From: Microstegium vimineum
Taxonomy: Eukaryota > Streptophyta > Magnoliopsida > Poales > Poaceae
Direction: 5' to 3'
Assembly (NCBI GenBank): GCA_022036555.1
Contig: CM039141.1
Location: forward strand, 903,773-967,772
DNA length: 64,000 bases
The notes under the pieces: model-generated
Database searches by the model: none
The model's input: only the letters and a program-made list of their open reading frames with translations
Told to the model about the DNA's origin: nothing
Part shown: piece by piece, positions 50,483 through 63,099 of the stretch
Numbering within the stretch: the stretch's first letter is position 1
Layout of the letters: every line of letters begins with the position of its first letter
Translations under genes and position numbers: made by a program

Positions 50483-53400
50483 TCAAACCACGTTATGAGA
50501 GTCAAGTATATTCAGCTCACTACGCAAAGCATAAAACCTTGTCTCATCGAGAGGCTTGGTGAAGATATCAGCTAGTTGCTTTTCGGTGCTCACATGGTGA
50601 ATTGCGATATCTCCTTTTAATTCGTGGTCTCTCAAGAAGTGATGACGGATGTCTATGTGTTTGGTTCTAGAGTGACTAACTGGGTTGTTTGCAAGTTTGA
50701 TGGCACTCTCGTTGTCACACAAGAGAGGCACCTTGGTGAATTGACATCCAAAATCTTTTAAGGTTTGCCTCATCCAAAGTAGTTGAGCACAACATGCGCC
50801 GACTGTAACATACTCGGCCTCGGCGATGGAAAGGGCTACACAATTTTGCTTCTTAGAACCCAAGACACTAGGGACCGTCCAAGGAATTGACACGTCCTCG
50901 AAGTGTTTTTTCGGTCTACTTTGCAACAGGCGTAATCGGAATCCAAATACCCAAGTAGATCGAACTTAGAGCTCTTAGGATACCATAAGCCAAGGTTACG
51001 AGTGAAAACTAGATATCTCAAGATTATCTTAACAGCCACTAAGTGACACTCTTTCGGGTTAGCTTGAAATCTAGCACACATACACACATTAAGCATTATG
51101 TCCGGCCTAGATGCACATAAGTAAAGGAGAGAGCCGATCATGGAACGATATACCTTTATGTCCACGGATTTCCCTCCATCAAGATCAAGATGTCCATTAG
51201 TTGGCATGAGAGTCTTGATTGGCTTTGCATTCACCATGTCAAACTTTCTCAACATATCATGGGTGTACTTGGTTTGGCATAGAAAAGTCCCTTCCTTGAG
51301 TTGCTTGATTTGAAAACCGAGAAAGAACTTTAGCTCACCCATCATAGACATCTCAAATTTCTTAGTCATAATCCTACTAAACTCATCACAAAAGGATTGA
51401 TTAGTACTACCAAATATTATGTCATCGACATATATTTGGCACACAAAGATATCATTATTGACTTTATGAGTGAAGAGAGTAGGACCCGCTTTGCCTATTT
51501 CAAAGCCTTATTTGAGTAAAAATTCCTTAAGACATTCATACCATGCTCTTGGTGCTTGCTTAAGCCCATAGAGCGCCTTATGAAGCTTGAAGACATGATG
51601 AGAGAACTTGGGATCTTCAAAACCCGGTGGCTGCTCAACATACACCAATTCTTAGATAGGGCCGTTGAGAAATGCACTCTTCACATCCATTTGTTGAAGC
51701 TTGAAGTCATGATGGGCAGCATAGGCTAGAAGCATTCAAATTGCTTCAAGTCTAGCCACCGGTGCATATGTTTCTTCAAAGTCCAAGCCCCCCACTTGAG
51801 TAAAGCCTTGAGCCACCAATCTTGCCTTGTTCCTAATCACCACGCCTTGTTCATCTTGCTTGTTGCGGAAGACCCACTTGGTTCCAATCACATTAGTGTT
51901 GGGTCTTTCCACCAAGGACCAAACTTGATTTCGCTCAAAGTTGTTGAGCTCTTCTTGCATAGCCATCACCCAATCCGGATCATCTAGAGCTTGCTCAACC
52001 TTGAGAGGTTCCAAAGAGGAGACAAAAGAGTAAAAGTGACAAAAATTTGCCAAATGTGAACGAGTAGTTACCCCCTTTCGGAGACTCCCAAGTATATTAT
52101 CGACGAGATGATCCTTTTGAATTGTTTGCCTCAATCTTGGGTATTCTATGGCTTCTTGTTGTTCAGCTTGGTCATCATAATCATGTTCTTCAAAGATAGG
52201 TTGTAGGTTCCTTGGAGTAGCAGGTGAGGGGCTGACTGCTTCCTGTCTGCTGGGGCCGGCAGTGCCGGCCTCAGGGGCAGAGCCCTGACCAGGGAGTACT
52301 GCTGGCCCATCTTCTTCCAATCTTGGGACAATAGCATCACCATCTTGAGGTTCCACTTCTGTGGCCTGTACTTCTTGTGGCCTGATGTCACCAATGGCCA
52401 TGTTCTTGATTGCTTCACATGGTGGTTCCTCATTACCTACAATCACTTGATCAATTTGCTCTAATTGAGAGCCATTAGATTCATCAAATGTCATGTCTAT
52501 CGCGATTTCAATTTTTCCTAAGGTCTTGTTGAATACACGATAGACATGCTCCTCTGATCCATAACCAAGAAGAAAACCTTCATCAACTTTAGGTACAAAC
52601 TTAGAGGTTTTGGGTTTCTTGTTAAGTATGAAACACTTGCACCCAAAAACTCTAAAGTATGACACCTTTAGTTTGTTACCGGTTAGAAGCTCATATGAAG
52701 TCTTCAAGATCTTGTGTAAGTAGAGCCGGTTGATGGCATGACAAGCGGTGTTGACGGCTTCGGCCCAAAAGATATCCGAAGTCTTGTACTCATCTAGCAT
52801 TGTCCTTGCCATGTCAATGAGTGTCCAGTTCTTCCTCTCTACTACACCATTTTGTTGAGGGGTGTATGGAACTAAAAACTCATGCTTGATGCCCCCATCA
52901 TCAAGGAACTCTTTCACTTGAGTATTCTTGAATTCGGTTCCATTGTCACTTCGAACTTTCTTGATATGGAAACCGAATTCTCTTTGTGCTCTTCTAATGA
53001 AGGTTTTCACCTTATCTTGCACTTGTGCCTTATCATACATGAAAACATCCAAGTGAAACGAGTAAAGTCATCAACAATAACTAAACCATGTTTGTTACCG
53101 CCAATGCTTATGTAGGCCACCGGTCCAAAGAGATCCATGTGAATTAGCTCCAATGGTTGCTTGGTGGAGACAATGCTCTTGGATGGGTGAGGTGCACCTA
53201 CTTGCTTTCCGGCTTGGAAAGCGCTACAAATTCTATCCTTCTCAAAATGAATATTGGTTAGTCCAAGAATGTGTACATCTTTTAAAAGTTTGGCCAAGTT
53301 CCTCATCCCAACATGGGCTAGTCGGCGATGCCATAGCCAACCCATACTAGATTTTGCCACTAAACAAGTCTCAAGGTTAGCTTTACTTTTGTTGAAATCA

Positions 53401-53760
53401 ACTAGGTAGAGCTTGCCCTTCAAACGACCCGTAAAGACAATAGAGGAATCCTCCCTCTTAAAGAATTCCACACCCTTATCCGTAAAGAGACAATTGAAGC
53501 CCATCTCACACAATTGAGAAACGGACAACAAGTTGTAACTCAACGAATTCACATGTAATACATTTGAGATGGAATGATCAAGAGTAATAGCAACTTTACC
53601 AAGTCCAATCACTTCCCCTTTGGAGTTGTCACCAAAGATGATATTCTCACTTGCATTTGAAGTTGGGGAATATGATTAGAACATACTCCTTTCTTCGGTC
53701 ATATGATTTGTACATCCACTATCAAGCACCCAACTTGATCCACCGGAGGAGTATGCCTAC
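50483..53760 (-). CDS. pol region of the Sirevirus-type element (PR, INT, RT, RNase H), broken
   Basis: Protease motif VLDSGCTNHMT lies near 53700-53757. Integrase shows the HHCC region around LWHRRLAHVG (second cysteine changed to F in ICSAFQAGK) and the DDE core (VIVDDF, VRSDNGTEF, PQQNGVVERKN) at 53612-52600. Reverse transcriptase follows (KARLVAQGFTQ; catalytic YVDDIIFGST at ~51430). RNase H is at 50926-50483 (IAEAEYV, DNESAIKLANNPV, HIDIRHHFLRD). Stops or frame shifts separate 53052, 51736, 51444 and 50926. Confidence 0.9.
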
Positions 53761-53789
53761 AAAATAAATTAGTTTCTAGATTTAGGTCC

Positions 53790-56590
53790 TCAATCAATCT
53801 TGGGGCCTTGCATGTTAGTCACAACAATTTTTGGGACCCAAATATTCATGCTTCTCTTATTATGTTTCTCATCACCCACACATTCAGCAATGACTTTACC
53901 ACGGTCATTGCACTTCAACACATAGCATGAGGACAAACTTCCTTGAGGTGACCTGTTCTTAGGTTGATAGGCAAACTTGTTTTTGGCCACCCAAATTGAG
54001 TCCTTGGGTTTCTGAGAAACCTGATTTTGCTGGGGCATCCTCTTGGCATGGACTTTGGCTTTAGCTTGATCAGGTGAAGCACTGGTATCCTTCCTTTTAT
54101 TGGGGCGCGACACTGCCGGCCTTAGGTCCGGCACTGCCGGCCTATGGTCCAGCAGAGCTGCTGTCTGGCAGGCTTATCTGCACCAATGCTTCCCTTCTTC
54201 TCAAACTTGACACACTTAATGCCTTTGACCATTTTTCTACCATTGCTTTTACCTCTTTGAGTGTGACCAAGCCCATTTTAATTGATGGATGCCTTCCATC
54301 TTTGTATTGGATTTTCTTGGGCTCAACCTTGTCTTTGTCATTCTTCTTTGAAACTGAGATGACATTGTTGAGCCTTGCTATTTCTTTCTTCATGGCCTCC
54401 ATGTTGGCAAGATTAGTGGAATAATCATTCAAATCAATATTATAGTATTTTCCACAACCTTGACTAGTGGATGGAGAAGAGGCATCATTTGCCTTAGTGA
54501 GATGTGAGTTGCTCTTCCAAAGAAGGTTGTATTGTCCCACAGGATCTTGATGCTTTTCACTTAAGCCACAATGCTTTTGCTTGAGTTCACTATACTCCTT
54601 CTTAGTGAGAGCATGAGCTTCTTTTTCCTTGGCCAAAGCCTTGGTCAAAGAGCTCACCTCACTCCTTTCTAACGCAAGGGCTTCCTCACTAGCAATGTAG
54701 AGATCCTCTTGTTTAATAAGAGTCTTTTCTCTAGATACTAGCTCTTCCTTGGTGACCTTTAATTCATCCATTAGATTAGCAATAAAGATTTTGGTCTTGA
54801 CATCCATATTTTTAGTTATTTCATTGATTTCTTCATCACTAGAGCAATTACTAGAATCACTACTAGAGATGTCTTTGGGGGAGGTGTTATGGGTTTTGGT
54901 TTTGATTTTACCTTCTCACCCTTTGCCATGAGACAAATGTGAGGGCAACCTTCATCATCATCGGACATGTTGTTGAAGAGCCTTGATGAAGTAGATGGCT
55001 TGTGAATGGCAATTGTTGCCATCTCCTCATCCTCACTTGTGGTCTCCTCCGATGAGTCCCACTCATGCCCAATGTGTGCTTCACCCATAAATCTCTTGCT
55101 GTTCTTGTGGACACCCTTGTCTTCCCTCTTGCCTTTGCCAAATTTGTTGTCTTTCTCCTTATTTGGGCAATCGACAATGAAGTATTCGGTGCTACCACAC
55201 TTGTAGCAAGTTCTTGACTTCTTGTTGGGGAACCTTTTCTTCATGAGCTTGTACCCATTCTTCTTTAGGCCCTTGTTGAATCTTCTTATGAATAGAGCCA
55301 TGTCATTAATGTTTTCGGCTTGCTCATCTTCACTTTCATCATCACTTGACGTTGGAGCTTCGGGTTGATGCTTGATGGTCTTGGTAGCCTGAGCTTTGTT
55401 TGAAGTAGCTTGCTTGCTGTTTTTGAAACAGCTAGGGGTTGATTTCCTTATGCTCTTATTTGCCTTGAGAGCCACATCCTTGATCTTCATGCCCTCCAAC
55501 CTTTCTTGCATCTCTCCAAGCTTCTTCCTTTCTTGTGCTTCTTCTCTTTGTAGATCAAAAGTGATGATCCTTCAAAGCACATCACTTGGTGTGAAGTACT
55601 TGAACTTCTTCTTGTCTCTAATCAATGTCACCACGGTTTCATTTCTTGGGAAGTAGGCTTCAAGCATGATTTTGACAACCTTGTGGTCATTGACTTCTTC
55701 TCCACCAAGGTCTCTAATCTTGCCAACAATGGTCATCAATCTATCAAACATTTCTTGTGGCCCTTCACCTTCATTGATCACGAACCGTTTGAGCTTGACC
55801 ATCAATAGGTCGATCTTGGATTGTCTCACTTTGCTCACACCTTCATATGCAAGGTGCAAGGTATCCCATATTTCCTTGGCAACTTCCAAGCCCATCACCT
55901 TGTTGTACTCATCACCATCCAATGCACTTAGCAACACACTAGTTGCTTGTGCATTGAGTTGTATGCAACAGAGCTCGGTGGTGGTGGGACTTACGGGATC
56001 AACCGGAGGATCACATCCTTTGTGAACAATCTCCCAATCACCGGGGTAAAGATCTACAAGATAAGCTTTCATCAAGTGTTTCCACTTAGCAAAGTTGGTC
56101 CCATCGAAATGAGGCAACTTGCCGGCGGGAACATGAAATAGAGCTCATGTTTAGAAATGGATGAATAATCAAAGGATATGGCAGAGTATTTCTTGCTGCC
56201 GTCATCCTTCTTCTTCTCATCTTTCTTCACAATCTTGGAGGCATGGTATGATTCATCATCATCTTCGTCGAAGCTACTTGATTCAACCTCCACTTGAGAG
56301 GCTTGTGCTTTGCTCTTCATTAGCTCCTTCTCCTTCACCTTGAGCTCCTTCTTGAGTGCTCTTACTTCTCTTCTATGGAGCTTCTCGGCAAGCTTCAAGC
56401 TTTTGGCTTCATTGATAGCTTTTTCTTCTTTTTGCAATTTCTTGCCTTCTCTTCTCAATCTTCTAGCTTCTTTTCTTCTTGCAATTTCTCCAGCGGATAT
56501 ATCAGTAGTGGTCTGGTACTTGTTCGTGTCAGTGCTCTCATCGCTGCTTGAGGTCTCATGCAAGTCCACCTTCTTAGGATCAACCATCAC
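53790..56590 (-). CDS. gag region of the Sirevirus-type element, broken
   Basis: The charged, coiled-coil N-terminal part (56590-56130) is followed by the copia gag core (FDGTNFAKWKHLMKAYL, IWDTLHLAYEG; 56117-55572). A zinc knuckle near 55190-55230 reads CYKCGSTEYFIVDC, with the usual histidine replaced by tyrosine. A lysine/glutamate-rich coiled coil extends to about 54140. The long C-terminal coiled coil is typical of Sireviruses. Frame breaks occur near 56125, 55540 and after 54807. Confidence 0.8.
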
Positions 56591-56646
56591 AACATTTCCC
56601 TCTTCGGCTATTACCTCACACGGTTAAGTGCTTCTTGAGGTAACCA

Positions 56647-56659
56647 GGCTCTGATACCA
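56647..56659 (-). other. Primer binding site (tRNA-iMet)
   Basis: TGGTATCAGAGCC on the minus strand matches the 3' end complement of plant initiator methionine tRNA. It lies 2 bases inside the 5' LTR. Confidence 0.9.
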
Positions 56660-56661
56660 CT

Positions 56662-57653
56662 TGTAAGGACCTGATTAGCCTAGAGGGGGGTGAATAGGCC
56701 TATTTAAAAACAAACTTGACACTTGCTGTCAGCATAGGCCCGACACTACTGGTCTCTGGGGCAGTAGTGCTGGTCACCTGAACAAAATTGAGCACAATTC
56801 AAAATGTAAACCTAGAATGGAAATTGTGGCTGAATCAAAACCTTCTAGAGGTGTAGGGAACCTCTAGCACCACCTGAAAATGGTAGCAACACACCTACGG
56901 AGTAGATCGGGTCCAAATCCTAGAAATCACCTTACACACAAGATATATGAAAGTAAAGTAACAAGCACACGGTGACACAAGATTTGACCCGTGGTTCAGC
57001 TCGCCACTTAGGCTTGCCTACGTCCACGCTGTTGAGGTGCGCCACACAAGGCTCAAGCTCGCCACAAAGCCTTGCTCTTTCCTCGGTCTCAAGTCAAGGG
57101 AATGAACTCTTGAGATGAGGGGCAATGTATTAGCAAATTGGTGGTGTTACAAACCTCCTTTGGCTGCCACACAAGTCGGCAAGCTCAAGGGCGACGCCTA
57201 GCCGACTAGGAGCAAAGCTCTAAGAGTAACAAACTCAAACCACCGGTCACCATGCGAACCAAATGCTTGAAGGAGTTGAAGATCCGAGGGAGAAGCTTCT
57301 TCTCAAGCTTGGAGGCTCAATCTCTCAAAGGTTGATTGAAAATCAATGGGGGAGAGTGGTTGAGCACCAAGAGGGAATGGAGAGCAAGAAGATAGCTCCT
57401 CTTTCTGTTTTCTGCGAAGTGTGAGAGTGAGAATAGCAGAACTAGCCGTTGGGGGGAGTGAGGAGGTGTTTAAATACCCCTCACTGCCAACAGGTTGAAC
57501 AAGTGGCGACAGTGCTGGCCTGCCCGGCACTGCCGGCCTAGAGGCCAGCACTGGCGGCATGGGCTCATTAGTTTAACCAGCTTGTCATACTTGTAAAGTC
57601 TCATTAGTTCTCTAATTGCGTTGTCATGTCACCAAAACCCACTTAAGGCTTGA
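56662..57653 (-). repeat. 5' LTR of the Sirevirus-type element, shortened (~990 bp)
   Basis: It aligns with 46160-47411 but lacks about 250 bases in the middle. Its outermost ~17 bases (the TGAAAGTG end on the minus strand) are also missing. Homology stops near AAGGCTTGA at 57653. Confidence 0.88.
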
Positions 57654-57956
57654 GAGTAGTTGTCAATAACGGTCTTGGGACCAAAGGAGAGTAGCTGTCA
57701 ATAACGGTCGCGTACTACTTAACTAGGTGACTATGGACTTAATTGGATTGGTATATAGTACACATGTTTAGGGCATATCGATCTTTGTCGTATGGGATAG
57801 TTACTAGCTCTAAGACAAATTCTCTAATAATATTAACTTTTATTATTATAATATAATACAAATAGTCTGACATGACAACCTCATATAATCTTCGAATGTG
57901 TGCATAAGATTATCTCTTCATTAAGAGTTTTTTCTCTCTTTTTTATTAAATATATA
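57654..57956. other. Short spacer with a 21-bp direct repeat
   Basis: GAGTAG(T/C)TGTCAATAACGGTC occurs at 57654-57674 and 57689-57709, right at the broken edge of the LTR. The rest is AT-rich. Confidence 0.7.
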
Positions 57957-58039
57957 CTCGCTCCGTTCCAAGTTATAAGTCATTAAAACTTTTTTGAGAA
58001 TCAAAGCATCTAAAATTGACCAAAACTACAGAGAGAATT
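57957..58039. mobile_element. Left part of a Stowaway-type MITE split by a 4-kb insertion
   Basis: It starts CTCGCTCCGTTCCAAGTTAT after a TA and runs into GAATT, where the 4-kb element begins. Together with 62045-62216 it makes a ~255-bp MITE of the same family as 40361-40626. Confidence 0.85.
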
Positions 58040-61000
58040 TGTGACATAACCTCCTAAGAACACGGTCCACTTGCCAGGATTATCGTCCATCCAACTTTAA
58101 TCCCAACAAATCATCCATGTCTTAAAAGATCCGTCGGGTGTCCTCAGATTAAAACTGAGTCATTCACCCCTTTCCGAGCAGGATCACCTCATTACAGACA
58201 TTGCAGAAGTAATACAATAATTTAATTTACATTAAAACAGCAGAAAAGATATAAGTCATATTACAAACCATAAGTTTTGAAAACATAACTTAAGTGTCAT
58301 ACGAATATATTACATCAAGCTAGTGATAAAAGAGTTTATATCACAACCAACTGAGGTACTCTGCCCAAGAGTCAAGCAACTAAGTTTAATCCTCAACATT
58401 AACTATGGTCATGCAGCATGGGGCTACACAGACCGAGGGTTCAACTTCATCTGCAATAAGGGTTAACAAACCCTGAGTACGGGAGTACTCAACAAGACTT
58501 AACCGACAAATAAATTGTGGTGAAAGTATAACAGTATGCAAGTCATAGGATTCAAGGTGTGGTTTTGCAAGAATCAAGTATTTTGCATAAATGAGCCTTT
58601 GTAAAACAATTGAAATTGTTTTAGTTTTCATAAAGTTACTCAAGTATCGATCTGAATTTATGATCAATAACGAGGCAACAAACCATCCTCAAAAGGAATC
58701 ATCATGTATCCAGTTTAAGTGTATTACTACGTGGAAGAACAGTGAGCTAAGTCTCCATAACCAAGGAGCACGATGATTCGAACCGATTAAACCCAGCTGG
58801 GGCTTCCCAATCACACACTATATGCAGCACTAAAGCACACATATAACTACCTTTCCCTAGATCCTCCAGCCAAGACCGGGGTTCTGCCACCCGAGAGCAC
58901 AGTACACCTCCATCCAGTTCCTCGAACTTGGAGTGTACACACTACTCTCGCCATCTCTCCACTTCCAGTGCGGATTAACCATTCTTAAGACTGGAATAGC
59001 CAGAGTCCAGCTTCCAAAAGTATGTGATCGGTACTCCAAAGTCTTAACTCATGCAATTCAACAACGGACGGTTCCTAATGACACAGGCGGAGAGAACCCG
59101 ATCACCAGTCACCACTGGTGGCTCCTAAACACCGTGTCCGTCCGGTACTGATTATTACTTCCATAAAAAATATTCCTTTCTCAAAAAGTGCATAGCCATT
59201 TGCCGCAGCAATACACTATGTGTGGATGACCGGAAATCACCCACTAGTTTTTCAGTCTAAGCATGCTAAGCTGTGAAAGTAACTTGCGTATTTAAAACAG
59301 GTATCAAGGTATAGAAATTAAATACTTCAAGGATCAGGTTATGCATCAAGTAGGAATTTGATAGAATAGTAACCATGCAATAATTAACCATAAGTGTATT
59401 CAAATAAAACTTTTAAATACAAGGTAGAGTTTAAATGCACCGGGGCTTGCCTTGGTTTGCAGGATAAATAGTCTCTAGTTCAGTACCACAGATATCAAAC
59501 CCAACTTCGTAGTGCTGATTATCCAAACCAATAATGTGATGGACCTCTCCACCAACAATATTATCTACACAATAATGATATGCTTAGATGATGCTTAAAT
59601 GTAAACATGATGCTTACCACATACAAAAGCACATGGCTAAGTGATGATAAATCAAGATTAATTATCTTGAGTACAACTTACCTTCACTAAGAAAGGTAAA
59701 ACTAATTCATTAAGTAATTAACCAATTCTTGCTTAATTAACTAACTAAGTTAATATTACATCCAAAAGAACTAACACTCAACATAACATCAAATGACATG
59801 TTCATAACTTTGTTTATCACTGAACAATGACACATGTGCAATCAAACAATCCAAAGTCATCCAACTCCTATAGTGATTAGGGTTTCTAATTGATTTTATC
59901 AATTATTTATTAATTAAATAAATAATCAAGTTTCAAAAGTTTGTCCAATAAACCTCAAACTTTTTGTACAGCAAGGTACAATTACACAAAGTTCACAAAA
60001 ATATTTTCATGATTTTTGGAATTATAAACAGAGCATGAAAAATCATTGAAAATGGTTTTTCTATTTAAAGTAGACATTTTTACAGAATTAAAAATGTACT
60101 GGATAGTACCATATTATATTTTTATTAAATACTACACATATTAGAGAGTATACACAATTAATTTCATGATTTATGAATACACAAAAAAATAGATACAAAA
60201 ATAACAAAGTTCAGTACTATTTATATACAGAAAATAGAAAATCTATTTGTATTGAGTCACTAACTGTTGGGCCCGTGTGTCAGCTCTTCCTAACCCTAAC
60301 CGGGGACGCCGGCGACCAAATAATACGACGGTGCGTCACCGTCGACGATCAAATCAATCAACCAACACTTGCGCTGCAATCTACACATCATTCCGAACCT
60401 AACGAGGTATAACACTCCTAGTTCTATCCCTCACAGAGAGCTCACCGGCGACTATGGCGGAGCTCACCGCTCGTCCGTGATCACGCCGACGAGTACAAGC
60501 TGTAATCGATTCATCCAAGAACCTAGAACTACTCAGCAACTCGTCACGATCATGAAGCGCTCGCTAAACGCTTCAGACGACCCTTACAACACTAAGAACC
60601 ACGGTGCCAGTGACCATGGCGCACGGCGGAGCTCTAGACAACACGCACTGGCCAAACTGAGAAGATATACAAACAACCGACTCCATAAACATGATCAGGA
60701 CACTACTACAAAGCTAAAGCACTAATCAATTGAAAGAATGATCAAGTATCAAGCTCTAACGACGATCGACACCGACGCGGCGGCGCAAACTCGTCGGCGT
60801 AACGTGGACAGAGCATTAGAGCTCGAATTGAGAACAACTAAGCACCTAGGGACTACTAGTGGCTCACCCCAAAGTTGCTGCTCTCGCTAACTCAGACGGA
60901 GATGGAGCAGACTGGCCGGACGACGAAGCCAGTCGCGGCGGAGAAGATGAACAGCGGCAACGACGCGTTCCTGGGCTACGGACTGCCATTGATTCAATCA

Positions 61001-62039
61001 AGAGGTGGGTTAGAACCGCCATACGATAAGGATCAAGAATCAAGCAACGAAATAGGATGAGAGCTCCTGTGTAGCTCGGACGACATGAAACCCGAGAGGC
61101 GGCGCTTCCGCCGGAGCCGAGGAAGACGACGTTGGGCTGAGCGATTCAGTGGGTTCTAGCTTCAATCGAGCGATGCTAGAGGTGTGCGGTGTCAAGGCGA
61201 AGCTTTTGCGTTACTGGGAAGGCATGAAATTGGCTGGTTTGAGCAGCAGAGCTCGCTGGAGACGGAGATGAGCGCGGCGGCGGAGATAGAGAAGAAAGAT
61301 CGGTCTTTGCCGGTCTCTGGGATACTTATAGAAGGTCAACGATGGACGGATAAGGACCGCATTGTCATCGCGAAGGTCGTAGACGTCTCTACTGGCACCG
61401 AGAAGGTCGGGGAAGGACGGTGGAGGTCGGCGACGCCGAGCTTCTAGGCGTCGAACGCCATGGGTGCAGGACAGCTGCCCTCGTGGCACTGTTCACCCAA
61501 ATTACAGAACTACCACTCGTTGAATTTTGCAAATTAGACCCCCTTCCATGTGTTTTCAAGAAAAGTTGTAAATACGAAAGTTGTCAAAAATTTAATAATC
61601 TACAACTTTGTAAATACCAACTTTTTCAGATTCGGCTTAGTTTTCAAAATGCACATTTGAATTTGAATTCAAGTTTAAATTAATTTACCCCCTTTAGCAT
61701 AACTCTGTATTTTTTAATATAACTTCAAAATATCCAAAAACAACTTTTGTTGTATTTATTATTCTCTACAACTTTGCTTTAACACTCATATGCTAACTCT
61801 TTGTAGTTTTTGAAATTCATGTTTAGGGTACTATTTATCCCCCCCTAAATTAGGGTTTCTGGAATTGTTTTTAAATTCACTATTGGAAATGTATCACAAG
61901 CAAGCACAAGATAATTTAAGCACATACAATTAAACTTGTTTTAGTTCAATGCATAACAAGGTTCTCAAATCACATGAATGATGCTTAATGTATATGATGA
62001 CATGACATATTTTAGTGTTTAAACACAAGAGGTGTTACA
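58040..62039 (-). mobile_element. 4000-bp insertion with TG...CA ends, probable solo long LTR or non-autonomous LTR element
   Basis: The boundaries are exact: GAATT (58035-58039) and GAATT (62040-62044) flank it as a 5-bp target duplication. The element begins TGTGACATAACC and ends GGTGTTACA on the plus strand. Read on the minus strand it begins TGTAACACCTCT and ends GGTTATGTCACA, an LTR-like short inverted repeat. I see no gag or pol protein, primer site, or repeated terminal blocks. A GC-rich part at about 60290-61450 follows a TATA box on the minus strand. The simplest reading is a solo LTR of an element with very long LTRs. A large retrotransposon derivative whose LTRs I failed to align is the alternative. 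Confidence 0.75.
61323..61330 (-). promoter_or_regulatory. Possible TATA box inside the 4-kb element
   Basis: TATAAGTA on the minus strand is followed downstream by a GC-rich leader-like sequence. It is about 710 bases from the element's 5' end, consistent with a U3/R border. Confidence 0.4.
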
Positions 62040-62044
62040 GAATT

Positions 62045-62216
62045 ACAAAGATTAATAATATCAAATAAGTATACTATGAAAATATAATTAATGAAGATTC
62101 TAATGATATTATTTGGTATCATAAATGCTAATATTTTATTATATAAATTTAGTCAAATTTGGGATGTTTTGACTCTCTACAAAATTAGAATGACTTAAAA
62201 TTTAGAATGTAGGGAG
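62045..62216. mobile_element. Right part of the split Stowaway-type MITE
   Basis: It ends GACTTAAAATTTAGAATGTAGGGAG, the inverted partner of the left end, and is followed by TA. The interior shares TATCAAATAAG and TAAATTTAGTCAAATTTGGG-type words with the MITE at 40361-40626. Confidence 0.85.
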
Positions 62217-62410
62217 TATGCAATAATATGCTTGAGCTTGCTCATAAGTCATCACCAGAGGTGCCCTAAGAATACAACGAGAAGGGTAAGGGGAGAAAAA
62301 AAATGCTAGCACCTATCTCTTTTTTTGTCTACCGTTCTTGCATTTTTCAAGATTGCAACCCATTCCAACCCCCTAGAAAAAATGGTGTAGGACTATGCAT
62401 AAAAACCTTA

Positions 62411-62729
62411 GGCCCCGTTTGGCGCTTTTGGGTTCTAGCTTCACGGACAACTTTTCTTAGTGAAGCTAAAGCTATTTTGGATATTTGTTGTGCAAAACGA
62501 CTTTATATGTAGTTTTTTTTAAAATGCTATCATATAATACCACACAGTGCCTTCAAGGTTACAAGTGTGAGATGAATTGTGAAAAACTACTATTTTTAGT
62601 TTGCTACCATCTTATTCTCATGTGAGAGCACGGTTTAAGAAGCTTTATGTGTGAAAGTTGTTTAAAAAGGAACTTTGACAAAAAAAAACAGCTCATGAAA
62701 TTGTTGGTGAACCTATGATAAACAGAGTC
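62411..62729. mobile_element. Tourist-type MITE candidate, 319 bp
   Basis: The left end GGCCCCGTTTGGC pairs with the right end GATAAACAGAGTC (imperfect). TTA flanks it at 62408-62410 and 62730-62732. Confidence 0.5.
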
Positions 62730-63099
62730 TTATATTAGATAATGTGTCAAGAGATGAATCACCGAAGAGATCCTTAAGGTCCTCTTTAAAACCTAGAATT
62801 GTCATAACAAATATATAGTAATTAAAAAAACAGTATATTTTTTTTCTAAAAAACATGAAAAACAGATAAATAAATCTCGCAATCAAAGGGGCTAAAATGT
62901 CAGGGAAAGAAACACGCACATTGTAGGGAGTGTGATCCACCGATCAGTTTCAGTACTCCTATTCATGAGTAGGACTAGAGGCAAAGAGGGAAACGACGGG
63001 CCGAGGAGGTGCAGCAGTAGGGGCCTAGGGGGTGTTCTTCAGATTAAAGCATCTACGGTGTTTCGTAGTAGTAATTAATCAATAAAATTTTGCAGCACT

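Larger units (their letters stand above)
46160..57653 (-). mobile_element. Sirevirus-type Ty1/copia LTR retrotransposon with an extra third ORF, degenerate
   Basis: The element reads on the minus strand. In order: 5' LTR (56662-57653), tRNA-iMet primer site, gag, pol (protease, integrase, RT, RNase H), a third ORF, polypurine tract, 3' LTR (46160-47411). Domain order PR-INT-RT-RH defines Ty1/copia. The enlarged gag with coiled coil, the extra ORF and the long LTRs point to the Sirevirus lineage. Every coding part has stops or single-base frame breaks, so it is not autonomous. The LTRs differ by several percent plus indels, so the insertion is old rather than recent. The outer end of the 5' LTR is missing and no target duplication is found. 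Confidence 0.9.

Noticed and set aside
46160..57653. Third retroelement ORF as an envelope gene
   Set aside because: No signal peptide, membrane anchor or cleavage-site pattern is visible, so the envelope label is not supported.
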